The notes beneath the pieces are model-generated. The model was not told the DNA's origin. It made no database searches and saw only the letters and a list, made by a program, of their open reading frames with translations. Position numbers and translations under genes: made by a program. Shown here piece by piece: positions 6,905-13,876 of a stretch of 14,074 bases of DNA (positions are counted from its first letter, which is position 1; every line of letters begins with the position of its first letter). This DNA is from Phycisphaerales bacterium (GTDB lineage Bacteria; Planctomycetota; Phycisphaerae; UBA1845): positions 1 through 14,074 of the forward strand of contig JAUWNF010000027.1 in assembly GCA_030612785.1 (NCBI GenBank). The letters are read 5' to 3'.

Positions 6905-6967
6905 TCGGCCCGAGGACCAGAATCACTATGCCCGCGCCAGCGCACGCGATTAATCGCATCCTCGTTG

Positions 6968-7174
6968 ATGGCGATGGTCCAAACCGCGTCGCACCATCTC
7001 CTGCTGACCCACGTCAAGCCGGTTCGGCAAAACGAGATACTCACGGCGATGAAGGGCGACAAGGACTACAGCGTGGCCTTCGCCCGGAGCCTGATCCTGA
7101 AGACGCCACCACACTTGCGTGCGACGCGGAAGGGCCGGGTGCCACTGCTCTTGAGCAGTGCGTTCGCGAGGTGA
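6968..7174 (+). pseudogene. ParB/RepB-like protein fragment
   Basis: About 68 codons in the same frame as pntB, after its stop. The tract LLLTHVKPVRQNEILTAMKG, then KDYSVAFARSLILKTP, resembles a segment of RepB/ParB-type plasmid partition proteins, where a KPxRQxEIxExM helix is followed by a (D/N)(Y/F)(S/T)xxxARAL helix. Neither the ParB nuclease-like nor the HTH part is present and there is no good RBS, so this is a scrap rather than a gene. Recognition rests on a short pattern and could be wrong; a small lineage-specific ORF is the alternative. Confidence 0.4.
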
Positions 7175-7360
7175 CGGTTCCGCCCAGAGTAGTGTTGACG
7201 CTTCGGCTGCGCTCAGGGCAGGCGCCGCAGTGGCACACCGGCGGGCGAAACGCCCGCCCCACCCTGAACCCCGAACCCTGAACCCTCCTCCTGCTCCGCC
7301 CTCACCGAGATGGAAGCTCTACATCAGTGAGGTGCGCGGCCGACTTCAAGTGGTCCGCAC
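7175..7360. repeat. Cluster of short dispersed repeats downstream of pntB and the kinase
   Basis: Convergent intergenic region made almost wholly of repeats: TTGACGCTTCGGCTGCGCTC (7196-7215), a widespread short interspersed motif; the GTGGCAC hairpin (7230-7258); CTGAACCC/CCGAACCC heptamer-like repeats (7264-7287) that recur at 13279-13292; and a 33-base segment (7300-7332) matching repeat copy A at 2932-2964 in 23 of 33 positions. No gene is supported. CCTCAC at 7300-7305 and GTGAGG at 7327-7332 can pair across the segment and might end transcription from either side. Confidence 0.6.
7230..7258 (+). repeat. GTGGCAC-type intergenic hairpin repeat, copy 2
   Basis: GTGGCACACC leads into a perfect 8-bp stem with a 3-base loop, GGCGGGCG-AAA-CGCCCGCC (7240-7258), followed by CCACCCTGAACCC. 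Same architecture as 2593-2617 and 14004-14027 although the stem sequence differs, indicating compensating change in the two arms. Confidence 0.6.
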
Positions 7361-10300
7361 TCAAGCGAAGGTTTCGGCCATGGTCGGCGTAGCGAGGTGC
7401 TGGCGGACGGTCTCGATCAGCTTCTTGCGGTTGATCGGCTTGGTGGCGTAGTCGTCGCAGCCGGCGTCGAGGCACTTCTGCCGGTCGCTGGCCATCGCGT
7501 GGGCGGTCAGGGCGATGATCGGGTTGGTGTAGCCCTTCTGGCGGAGCAGACCGGTCGCTTCGTAGCCGTCCATGACGGGCATCTGCATGTCCATCAGGAT
7601 CACGTCGAACGGGTTGCCCTCGTCACGTGCGGCCAGTGCCGCCTCGGCGGCCAGCTTGCCGTTTTCCTTGACCGTGACCTCCGCGCCGGCCTTCTTCAAG
7701 AGGTGAGCGATAAGACGCTGGTTGTCCGGGCCGTCCTCGGCCAGCAGGATACGGCAGTCGAGCCGGGCGGCATCGCCCTTCGCCGCGGCGGCTGTTTCGG
7801 GCTGCACGGAAGTGGCCGTTGTCGGATCGTCCAGCATCTTCACACCGTCGAGCGGACCGGTGGTCACCGTGACGCGGAACAGGCTGCCCTCGCCGGGCTT
7901 GCTCTCGACGGTGATGTCGCCGCCGAGCATCTCGGCCAGGCGCTTGCTAATCATCAATCCCAGGCCGGTGCCGCCGAACTTGCGGGTCGTGGACGTATCA
8001 GCCTGCGTAAAGGCTTGGAACAGCTTGCCCACTTGCTCCTCGGTCATGCCGAGGCCGGTGTCGACCACATCGAACTGCATGTTGGGTTCGGCGGCGTCAT
8101 CGACGAAGCGCGTGACGAGCCTGACCCCGCCGGTCTCGGTGAACTTGATCGCGTTGCCGATCAGGTTGACCAGAATCTGCTTGAGGCGTGTGGGGTCGCT
8201 TTCGATGGCTTCCGGCACGGCCCCGATGAACTCGATGTTGAAGGGCAGGTTCTTGGCGTCGGCGCGGACCTGCATGAGCGACTTGACGTCGGCGACCACT
8301 TGAATTGCCGAGCAGCGGATGTGCTCGATTTCGAGCTTGCCGGCCTCGATCTTCGAGATGTCCAGGATGTCGTTGATGATCTGGAGCAGGTGCTCACCGT
8401 TGCGGCGAACGGTGTGGACGGCGTTGAGCTTCTCCGAAGCCGACTGATCCGGATCGAGCATGGTCTCGGTGAAGCCCAGGATGGCCGTCATGGGCGTACG
8501 GATCTCGTGGCTCATGTTGGCCAGGAACTCGCTCTTGGAACGCGTGGCGGCCTCGGCGGTTTGGCGCGCCTTGACAAAGTCCGTTACGTCAATGACGTTT
8601 AGGATCACACCACGATAGCTGTCGCCCTCAAAGATGGGTTGCGCCCGCAACGACAACTGCATCCCCAGCAATTCACGGTTGACGACGTGTATCTCCCGAC
8701 GCTGCCCGCTACGGAACGTCTCCAGAACAGCCCGCACGCGAGCCGTACCCTCGGTGTCGGGGTGAAGCTTCCAAAGCGACTTGCCCACGATGTCATCTCG
8801 TTTTAGCCCCGCCTTATCCAGGAACCACTTATTGATTTCGGTGATCATGTCGTCGGCGTCCGCGACGACGATGCCTTCGTCCATGCCCTCGATCATCGAG
8901 CGTAGCTTGGTGGTTTCTCGCGTGGCAGCATCCCGAGCCGCCTCGGCGTCCTGTGTGGCGGCTTCGAGTTGTTCCATCGCCGCTTCCAACTGCATCGCGG
9001 CCCGCTTTTCGCGTCCCAGGGCATCGACCATCATGGCGTTGTTTTCGCGCAGCTCCTCCTCCGCCTTCTCCGCCACCTTCCGGGCCGCCTCGGCGTCCTC
9101 CATCATGCCCATGGCCATCCGGCGGCTTTTCTCCAGCTCGACCGCCTGTTGCTCAAGCTGGACCGTGTGGGCCGAGATGACCTCTTCCCCCGCCCGGCGC
9201 TGTATCGCCGCCGCCAGGATGTTGGCGACGGTCTCCAGGAAGTGGGCGTCGTCCTCGCTGAAGTGCTGCATCCGGTCGGTGTGTACCCCGAGGACGCCGA
9301 ACGGACGGTCGGCGCCGGGGATCGCAACCGTCATGCCGCCCACCGCGTTGTGTTCGGTCAGCAGGGCCGGGGGCGAGAACCTGGTTTCATTGTGTATGTC
9401 TTCGGCGATCACCGGCTTGGCTTGCAGCAGCGTGTATCCGCCCTGCGAACCGGGGCCGTCCGGCACCGACTTGTGTCCAACCCAGCCTTCCTTCCAACCG
9501 ACCCCGGCCCGGAGGAAAAGCACTCCCTGCTCGGGCCGATGCTCCAGGACCTTGGCGTATTTCGTCCCGAGTGTCCGCGAGATCACGGAAACGGCCTGAC
9601 CAAACAGATCATCCAAGGAGTGGCCGGCGAGTGTGAACTGACCGAATTCAGCCACTTCGGCTTGCTGGTGAGCGTGGGCCTCGGCCTGGTCCTTGCCATT
9701 GCACAAATCCTCGGTCTGATCCGCCGCCCGCTGCTCAAGAGAAAAGTGGGCGTCGCGCACTCTATCAACCATGGTGTTGAAGCTGCGCGCCAACGCGCTG
9801 ATCTCGTCGTTGCCAAGCACCTCGGCCGGCTGCATGGTGGCTGCATCCGGCTGGCCAGCAATCTGCTCGAAGTGCGTCCGCATCATGGCCAGCCGCCGGG
9901 CCACGACGAAGCGGAACACCAGGGCGATCAGGATGATAAGTACGGTGATGCCCGCCGCCATGGAGACGATATTGCGGAGTGCTCCCGCCATGACGGCCGC
10001 CTGGACCTCGTCCATCGGGATCGCCACCGTGTCGAGCGCGACCACTTCGCCGACCGGGCGGTGGAAGCCGGCCGTCGGCCCATAGCGCTCGATCAATGAG
10101 GCCGGCGCGTCCTCTGGATTCCCGTGACAACGCAGGCAACTCTCTTTCATCCGGCGGGCATTGAAATGGGCCATGTGCGGCCGCCCATCCAGGTCGAGCT
10201 CTCCACTCCACTTCCTGGTTTCGGGATGGTCGTGGAAGTATTGGAGCATCCGCAGTTCGTCGGGGCCAGCCTGATTGCCCGGGTTCCGCGGGTCGTCCGA

Positions 10301-10612
10301 GGAGAACTTGATGATGTAGTCGGGGAAGTCCTGGCGGACCTTGTCGAAGATGCTCCGGGCGACGAAGGACGTCGACATGGTCTCGGGAAAGAACTCGTCC
10401 TCCGCGACCCGCTGCTCCATGGCCGGGCGGATCTCTTCGCCGACATAGCCGCGGATCGCCAGATCGAACGCCAGCACCAGCGCCGCCTGGCGGTCCACCA
10501 ACTCCGCCGTCTCTTTCTGCCTGGCCGAATACTCCCAATACATGTCCAGGGCCATGAACACACCGGCCAAGACGACCACGGGCAGCAGGAATTTTGTCGC
10601 GATGCTCTTCAT
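7361..10612 (-). CDS. Membrane hybrid histidine kinase with CxxCH sensor domain
   Basis: 1083 aa; ATG at 10612 has AAGGA (10622-10626 on the plus strand as TCCTT) 9 bases upstream. Order: TM1 (7-24); periplasmic Tll0287-like/DUF3365 domain (about 30-205) with C159-L-R-C162-H163, a c-type heme attachment motif; TM2 (213-236); HAMP (237-290); GAF (about 325-472); coiled coil with AEAARKVAEKAEEEL repeats (475-570); PAS (568-680); HisKA with H702 in SHEIRTP; HATPase with N-box NLIGNAIKF (816-824), G1 DTGLGM and G2 GTGLGL; and a C-terminal receiver with E959-D960, phosphoacceptor D1008, T1036 and K1058. All catalytic residues are present. It likely senses redox state or a heme ligand in the periplasm and autophosphorylates in the cytoplasm. 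No separate response regulator or output domain is in the window. The gene follows the kinase-less sensor, with repeat copy B between. Confidence 0.93.
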   Translation of the reverse strand: MKSIATKFLLPVVVLAGVFMALDMYWEYSARQKETAELVDRQAALVLAFDLAIRGYVGEEIRPAMEQRVAEDEFFPETMSTSFVARSIFDKVRQDFPDYIIKFSSDDPRNPGNQAGPDELRMLQYFHDHPETRKWSGELDLDGRPHMAHFNARRMKESCLRCHGNPEDAPASLIERYGPTAGFHRPVGEVVALDTVAIPMDEVQAAVMAGALRNIVSMAAGITVLIILIALVFRFVVARRLAMMRTHFEQIAGQPDAATMQPAEVLGNDEISALARSFNTMVDRVRDAHFSLEQRAADQTEDLCNGKDQAEAHAHQQAEVAEFGQFTLAGHSLDDLFGQAVSVISRTLGTKYAKVLEHRPEQGVLFLRAGVGWKEGWVGHKSVPDGPGSQGGYTLLQAKPVIAEDIHNETRFSPPALLTEHNAVGGMTVAIPGADRPFGVLGVHTDRMQHFSEDDAHFLETVANILAAAIQRRAGEEVISAHTVQLEQQAVELEKSRRMAMGMMEDAEAARKVAEKAEEELRENNAMMVDALGREKRAAMQLEAAMEQLEAATQDAEAARDAATRETTKLRSMIEGMDEGIVVADADDMITEINKWFLDKAGLKRDDIVGKSLWKLHPDTEGTARVRAVLETFRSGQRREIHVVNRELLGMQLSLRAQPIFEGDSYRGVILNVIDVTDFVKARQTAEAATRSKSEFLANMSHEIRTPMTAILGFTETMLDPDQSASEKLNAVHTVRRNGEHLLQIINDILDISKIEAGKLEIEHIRCSAIQVVADVKSLMQVRADAKNLPFNIEFIGAVPEAIESDPTRLKQILVNLIGNAIKFTETGGVRLVTRFVDDAAEPNMQFDVVDTGLGMTEEQVGKLFQAFTQADTSTTRKFGGTGLGLMISKRLAEMLGGDITVESKPGEGSLFRVTVTTGPLDGVKMLDDPTTATSVQPETAAAAKGDAARLDCRILLAEDGPDNQRLIAHLLKKAGAEVTVKENGKLAAEAALAARDEGNPFDVILMDMQMPVMDGYEATGLLRQKGYTNPIIALTAHAMASDRQKCLDAGCDDYATKPINRKKLIETVRQHLATPTMAETFA

Positions 10613-10967
10613 GCTCTTTGTTCCTTCGATCGGGCTACGCTCCGATCGTGGCGCTGGCGGTCTCGCTCCAGGGGCCCTTCTCGCCGGTCGTGCTGACCCA
10701 GCGGAGCATGTAGTGGGCCGTCAAGCCAACGACTCGCCGAGATACGGTCCGCCCCTCAGTGAGATAGCGTCCCGATACCTGCTTGGGGCGGTGCCGACTC
10801 CCAGCTTGGGTGCGGGTGCCTGCGTCAAGTAAGGCGCGGGAGTCGATCTCCGCTTGGAAATGGTTTTTCCGAGGCTCATCATTCCCCGCTGTTTACCCAA
10901 ATTACCCATATTGTCATGCCCGAAGGTCCGAAAACCGAGTCGGTCTCCGACGGTCCCGCGGGCGGGC
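10613..10967. other. Intergenic region between sensor and hybrid kinase
   Basis: Mostly occupied by repeat copy B. The stop codon of the fossil reading frame (10635-10637) is 22 bases from the kinase ATG and just upstream of its RBS, so the kinase 5' leader derives from this element. No clear promoter pair was found; the kinase could be read through from the sensor gene or from within the element. Confidence 0.5.
10635..10937 (-). repeat. Dispersed decayed element, copy B (inverted relative to copy A)
   Basis: Read on the minus strand it follows copy A (2649-3085) block for block, roughly 80% alike by eye, without the 22-bp tandem array. Its last part is an uninterrupted reading frame: EGRTVS, then HYMLRWVS, then GEKGPWSETASATIGA and a stop at 10635. 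The protein pattern resembles the C-termini of a multicopy planctomycete family ending RWVNTRGExGPWS. No start codon with RBS or complete protein exists, so it is a gene-end fossil. It forms a long-range inverted repeat with copy A around the pnt and kinase genes. Confidence 0.7.
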
Positions 10968-13058
10968 CTACACGTGCTGGTACTTGCCCGCGCGGCCCAA
11001 CTCGACCAGTAGGTCGTTGACTTCCTGCTTCATCTCCAGCACGCGCTCCTCGCGACCCATCATCACCACGTTCATTCGCTCCATGTCCGCTCTGGTACGC
11101 TCGGCCCGCTCGGCACTGGCCTCCGCCTCGTCCCTGGTCTGCTTAATCACATCCTCGTCCCGCTTGCGATTGGTGATGTCCTTATCCACGCCGCGGTAGC
11201 CCAGGAGTTGCCCGTTTTCGTCCAGGATCGGCACGCCGTTGGTCAACAGGCACACCAGCTTTCCGTCTTTGGTAAGGTTCCAGTTCTCCAGGTCAACGAG
11301 CGGTTCTCTTGCGGCGAACGTGTCCTTCGTGGTTTCGAGTATGTGTTTCGCTTCCTCTTCGGGCATGAGGTCAACTGGTCTCTTGCCGATGATTTCCTCA
11401 GGGTCATATCCGAGGATCTCTTTTACCCGGCCCGATGCATAGGTGTATCTGGCATTCGTATCAACCTCCCAGATCCAGTCCCCTGAACTCCGGGCAATAT
11501 GCTCGAATCGCTTGTTGGACTCCCTCAGTTCATTCTCGGCCCGCTTGCGGTCGGTGATGTCGACGAAGCTTTCGAGCAGGTGCTCGCGGTCGTTCAGTGT
11601 GATACGCGTAACCGTCTTGAGGATCGGGATAGTTTGCCCATCGGCCCCGACCAGGACGCGTTCCGAGTTGTCAACCTCCTGCCCGAGATCGGTGATCGGG
11701 CACTTTCCCTCCTCCTCCGGATAGACAAACCCATGGCATACCCGACCGACAACGCTTTGCTTGGAAACGCCGGCCATCTTCAAGGCGGCGGGGTTGGCGT
11801 CCACGATCACGTGGGTCTCGGCGTCGATCAGCACCACTCCGGCCTGAACGGAATCCTGAATGGTTTGCAGACGTTCCTCGCTCTCGCGCAACGCCGACTG
11901 TGTCCGCGAGATGTTGCGGTTGAGCCGGATCATCCAGATCGTCACCGCGATCATCAGGACCAGGGCCGCCAGCCCCGCCGCCATCCACGGCCAGTATTGG
12001 CGAACCATGTCGGCCAGCGTGATCTTGCCGTAGTCCTTGTACGGCCCGACGCGGAGTTCCTTCAGACACTCGTGCACCGACTGATAGTTGAGCGCGACCG
12101 TCCAGCCCGCGCATTGGGCGGCCTGGGCCGCCGGGCAGTCCGCGGGCATGCCGATCAGGGCAACGGCGACCTTCTCGGCCAGCTCGTTGGAGGTGTGCTT
12201 GAGCTTGGCAATGGGCCATTCCGGGTATATGTCGGTCGAGTGCAGGAAAGGGAACTCACAGACGTCTTCGTCGACGTGATCGTGCTCCAGGACGTAAAAA
12301 TCCTCCAGGCGGATCTTGCCCTCGGCCGCCATTCGTTCGAGCATGTCGGTCCGCACCGTACCGGCGTCAACCTTGCCGTCGCGCACTGCATAAACAACCG
12401 CGTCAAGCGAGCCGCCGAACCGCAAATCGGCGAAGTCGCTATACGGATCGATACCTATCTCCTTCAGTTCCCGCCAAGCCGCCATCCAGCTGCCCAGCGA
12501 ATCCTCGTTGACCGCCATGAAGGTTTTGCCCTTCAGGTCGTCGAGGTCCTGGATGTCCTCGCGGTCGGCCCGGCGGAAGATCACGCCGCCAAGGATGGTA
12601 TAGGCCTTGCCCAATTGCTTGTTCTTCAACGTCGCGATCCGGTTGGCACCGTGACTTGTCTCCAACCCGACATAGTAGGAAGAACCCACTAGGATGAAGT
12701 CCACTTCCTCCCGCACAACGGCACCCTCGTGCTCGTCAAAACCGAGCGGCACGATCGTGAAGAAGTGGCCGGAGATTTGACTCGTCAGGTAGTCGGCCGT
12801 CGCCCCCCATTTCTCCAGGCACTTCTCGGTGCTCCGCTTGGCCAGCACGCCGATCTTGACCGGACTCTGCGCATCTTGAGCGCGGGCCGGGCTTGCCGCT
12901 GTTAGTGCGAGCAGGAGAGCCGCCAGGATGCGGCCCCCGGCGCTAGCGATCCGGGCAGTCTGGGGGGGGGTATCTGCGTTGCTAACAAGCCCCTGTATGG
13001 CGATTCTCGCCCGTACAGATGGAAGTAACTTGAAGTTACTTGGAAGTTCATATTGCAT
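10968..13058 (-). CDS. Membrane sensor: PhnD-like periplasmic domain, two PAS, no kinase domain
   Basis: 696 aa from ATG 13058, preceded by AAGG with 8-base spacing; the frame extends to a TTG at 13142. The hydrophobic signal core (RILAALLLALTAASPARA, residues 43-60) lies unusually far from this ATG, with a C9 tract between, so the start is uncertain. Residues 65-345 are a PhnD/TtrS-like substrate-binding domain (VKIGVLAKRSTEKCLEKWG, GKTFMAVNEDSLGS, DAGTVRTDMLERMA, STDIYPEWPIAKLKHTS). TM at 358-376; PAS1 about 390-505 with a Cys motif (VCHGF...GKCPITDLG, Cys441 and Cys453); PAS2 about 515-632; then a coiled coil ending MGREERVLEMKQEVNDLL. It stops at 10968 with no HisKA, ATPase, GGDEF or other output domain. 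The ligand is unknown; TtrS-type relatives sense small oxyanions. It probably works through a partner, the hybrid kinase downstream being the obvious one. Confidence 0.88.
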   Translation of the reverse strand: MQYELPSNFKLLPSVRARIAIQGLVSNADTPPQTARIASAGGRILAALLLALTAASPARAQDAQSPVKIGVLAKRSTEKCLEKWGATADYLTSQISGHFFTIVPLGFDEHEGAVVREEVDFILVGSSYYVGLETSHGANRIATLKNKQLGKAYTILGGVIFRRADREDIQDLDDLKGKTFMAVNEDSLGSWMAAWRELKEIGIDPYSDFADLRFGGSLDAVVYAVRDGKVDAGTVRTDMLERMAAEGKIRLEDFYVLEHDHVDEDVCEFPFLHSTDIYPEWPIAKLKHTSNELAEKVAVALIGMPADCPAAQAAQCAGWTVALNYQSVHECLKELRVGPYKDYGKITLADMVRQYWPWMAAGLAALVLMIAVTIWMIRLNRNISRTQSALRESEERLQTIQDSVQAGVVLIDAETHVIVDANPAALKMAGVSKQSVVGRVCHGFVYPEEEGKCPITDLGQEVDNSERVLVGADGQTIPILKTVTRITLNDREHLLESFVDITDRKRAENELRESNKRFEHIARSSGDWIWEVDTNARYTYASGRVKEILGYDPEEIIGKRPVDLMPEEEAKHILETTKDTFAAREPLVDLENWNLTKDGKLVCLLTNGVPILDENGQLLGYRGVDKDITNRKRDEDVIKQTRDEAEASAERAERTRADMERMNVVMMGREERVLEMKQEVNDLLVELGRAGKYQHV
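12962..12970. repeat. Homopolymer G9 (C9 on the coding strand) in the sensor 5' end
   Basis: Nine consecutive G on the plus strand lie between the best ATG and the signal-peptide core of the sensor. With nine C, ATG 13058 is in frame. With ten, a second ATG (13048-13050, reading MNFQVTSSYFHLYG) would be in frame instead. Such tracts can slip during replication. Confidence 0.8.
13023..13041. repeat. 19-bp inverted repeat at the sensor 5' end
   Basis: AAGTAACTT-G-AAGTTACTT, perfect 9-bp arms around one base. It is operator-like, but with ATG 13058 it lies inside the first codons. If the true start is further downstream it would be in the leader. Function not known. Confidence 0.5.
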
Positions 13059-13233
13059 CTTGCGGGCCTTGGGAGTCCGGTATCGAGCGTACTTGCCCTC
13101 AAGGCACTCATCGTCATGTTTGATGCAGGGATAAAACTGCAAGTTCGGCAGGGCGTGTGGGGTCGGTCATCCGATAAGCGCGGCCCGATAAAGGCCACGT
13201 TTCAGGCGTGTAGGGTATGTCCCTCGACGCACC
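13059..13233. other. Leader region of the sensor gene
   Basis: No gene or clear promoter seen. The frame of the sensor remains open to 13142 but only from a TTG without RBS. The region ends at the fossil DUF4338 frame. Confidence 0.4.
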
Positions 13234-13440
13234 CTACGATTGGATGAAAGCTGACGGCTGATCGCTGGGGGCCGCCGGCTGAACCCTGAAGCCTCCGCCT
13301 GCTCCGCAGGCACACGCGGCTTCCAACACCGGCGAGAAGCCGATCAACCTGTTCCAGCTCGGATGGGCGGCAATCAGTTGGCGGATGAAGGCCACGTCGG
13401 CGTCGGTCACCATCCGGCCTCGGTACTTCAGCACCACCAT
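13234..13440 (-). pseudogene. Truncated DUF4338-type protein, N-terminal scrap
   Basis: From ATG 13440 the product starts VVLKYRGRMVTDADVAFIRQ, then LIAAHP, which matches the start of DUF4338-domain proteins (typically YRGRxxTxxDVAFIRxLIAAHP). After residue 27 (about 13360) the match stops where the family would continue with SKKLCEAWNW, and the frame runs through repeat sequence (13279-13311) to a stop. The gene is thus cut after about 27 codons. DUF4338 genes often accompany transposable elements, in line with the IS66 TnpB gene 55 bases upstream on the same strand. Confidence 0.65.
13279..13311 (+). repeat. CTGAACCC motif plus 3-base-loop hairpin
   Basis: CTGAACCCTGAAGCCTCC is followed by the hairpin GCCTGC-TCC-GCAGGC (13297-13311). 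The same arrangement, CTGAACCCTGAACCCTCCTC plus CTGCTCCGCC, appears in the repeat cluster at 7264-7300. This repeat replaces the lost part of the DUF4338 gene. Confidence 0.5.
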
Positions 13441-13495
13441 GTCCGGAACGTAGCATGGTCTGAAACGGAACGTAAGCCCGAAGGCCGGTTTTTTC

Positions 13496-13876
13496 TCAGC
13501 CCTCCGCGCTCACCCGCCGCCATGCCGGCGGTACCTGTGCCGCCTCGGGATCGCCGGCCGAGAGGAGCACGTGCAACTGATGGGCCTCCAGCGTCTTGGC
13601 CGCCGGACCAGTCCGCCTTGTCGGCGTCGTACTGACTGGCCACCAGCGGAACCGCCCACGCGAAAGCCTCTTGTGACAAAGCCAGAATCCCTGACCATCG
13701 TAAACCAGGGCCTTGATGGCTGTTGCCCGCCGATTCCGAAACACGAACACCCAACCACAAAACGGGTCGCGTTTGAGTTCCTCCTTGCACAGCCGGGCCA
13801 ACCCGTCGATCCCCTTGCGGAAGTCCGCCGGCTCGACGGCCACCAGGATGCGCATCTGCGGTGTGACCTGAATCAT
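13496..13876 (-). CDS. tnpB: IS66-family TnpB (Orf2) accessory protein
   Basis: 126 aa, about the normal length (115-120) or slightly longer. It opens MIQVTPQMRILVAVEPADFR, then KGIDGLARLCKEELKRDPF, and continues WVFVFRNRRATAIKALVYDG and GFWLCHKRLSRGRFRWWP, the hallmark of IS66 Orf2 (PF05717). A segment VSTTPTRRTGPAAKT before LEAHQLHVLL looks a few residues longer than usual. The protein is needed for IS66 transposition, its exact role being unclear. The ATG overlaps the stop of a short upstream frame (ATGA) ending VVTAVSRVLFGVAP, as expected for translational coupling to a preceding gene, but that frame is only 29 codons long and is not recognisably TnpA. No TnpC transposase follows; a DUF4338 scrap does. 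The element is incomplete. Confidence 0.88.
   Translation of the reverse strand: MIQVTPQMRILVAVEPADFRKGIDGLARLCKEELKRDPFCGWVFVFRNRRATAIKALVYDGQGFWLCHKRLSRGRFRWWPVSTTPTRRTGPAAKTLEAHQLHVLLSAGDPEAAQVPPAWRRVSAEG

Noticed and set aside
6905..6960. Rho-independent terminator after pntB
   Set aside because: No stable stem followed by a T-run was found.
6905..6967. Stop-codon readthrough from pntB into the following in-frame open stretch
   Set aside because: The frames agree, but PntB ends at its normal point after LLFGDAK plus a short tail, and the downstream product looks like a partition-protein scrap; coincidence is simpler.
7397..8602. 401-codon open frame on the plus strand
   Set aside because: Lies fully opposite the hybrid kinase, whose HisKA, ATPase and receiver motifs are unmistakable. 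The plus-strand product has no recognisable pattern and is a GC-driven antisense shadow.
8969..10099. 376-codon plus-strand open frame
   Set aside because: Antisense to the GAF and coiled-coil part of the same kinase; same reasoning.
10721..10909. 62-codon minus-strand frame starting MGNLGKQRG
   Set aside because: It lies in repeat copy B in a different frame from the conserved C-terminal tail, and copy A does not conserve it past the first part.
11499..12692. 397-codon plus-strand open frame
   Set aside because: Antisense to the PhnD/PAS sensor; no protein pattern of its own.
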